Shown piece after piece: positions 15,089 to 15,297 of a stretch of 15,297 nucleotides of DNA. Origin of the DNA: JBLHLB01 sp047618505 (lineage in GTDB: Bacteria; Planctomycetota; UBA1135; GCA-002686595). Position 1 is the stretch's first letter; the number at the start of each line of letters is the position of its first letter. Location: positions 1 to 15,297 of the forward strand of contig JBLHLB010000063.1 in assembly GCA_047618505.1 (NCBI GenBank). Reading direction: 5' to 3'. The notes under the pieces are model-generated. The model was not told the DNA's origin. It ran no database searches and worked only from the letters and a program-made list of their open reading frames with translations. Both the position numbers and the translations under genes were made by a program.

Positions 15089-15154
15089 ACGCTGGTCTCT
15101 TCCATGGGCCAAAGAGTACCCGCTGCTGACTTCTCTACGAGAGCTGCTGGCCCC

Positions 15155-15297
15155 CTACTTCAGCGAGTCGGGGAACTCGAAGTTGGTGTCGTCCAGGGGA
15201 GTGAGCACGACCTCGGTGAAGCGCCAACGGGATTCCTCACCCGTGTCGGAGTCAAAGGTGGTGCGGTGCATGGGAAGCTGCCACGTCTCGACCTTGG
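15155..15297 (-). CDS. C-terminal end of an unidentified protein, 5' part outside window
   Basis: 47 full codons of an open minus-strand frame end at TAG (15157-15155). The visible peptide includes VETWQLPMHRTTFD, SRWRFTEVVLTPLDDTNFEF and ends PDSLK. The alternating hydrophobic strands and the ending resemble the C-terminal part of LolA/outer-membrane lipoprotein-sorting-like proteins, where a strand is followed by a short PLDDxxFxF segment, but the part is too short for a firm family call. Codon composition and the clean stop support a real gene. Confidence 0.6.
   Translation of the reverse strand, partial: KVETWQLPMHRTTFDSDTGEESRWRFTEVVLTPLDDTNFEFPDSLK

Overview
The window is GC-rich and every gene I can support lies on the minus strand. 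The best phylogenetic clue is the elongation factor G. Its sequence is of the spirochaete/planctomycete/delta-proteobacterial EF-G1 type, which is related to mitochondrial EF-G1. Together with two PQQ-like beta-propeller proteins, a divergent Tex protein, GTG starts and mostly weak or absent Shine-Dalgarno sequences, this suggests a planctomycete-like bacterium. That placement is an inference. Stop codons TAA, TAG and TGA all end intact genes, so the genetic code is standard.

Layout in transcription order (high to low coordinates): the C-terminal end of an unidentified gene (15297-15155); a three-helix membrane-anchored PQQ-like propeller protein (14996-13380); an intergenic region with four 14-bp tandem repeats (13216-13271); a small secreted-protein gene broken by three in-frame stops without any frameshift (13165-12533); then a compact run of four genes. 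The run holds a secreted M14 carboxypeptidase with a C-terminal amidotransferase-like domain (12417-9925), a MORN-type repeat lipoprotein (9913-9287), a beta-class DNA methyltransferase overlapping it by ATGA (9290-8388), and a membrane-anchored M23-like protein that has lost zinc ligands (8358-7381). After a 281-bp leader comes fusA/EF-G (7099-5021), then a cytoplasmic beta-propeller protein (4885-3905), a 166-bp palindromic MITE-like element (3743-3908), a DJ-1/PfpI-like protein with Trp where the nucleophilic Cys should be (3710-3129), and a tex homologue that runs off the left edge (2921-1). The Tex protein carries two long acidic insertions and an RGG-rich tail.

I see no single obvious new defence or biosynthetic system. 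The most unusual items are the triple-stop gene, the full-length palindrome placed exactly on a stop codon, the architecture of the Tex protein, and two enzyme-fold proteins (DJ-1-like and M23-like) whose catalytic residues are replaced. No tRNA, rRNA, CRISPR array or complete insertion sequence was found.
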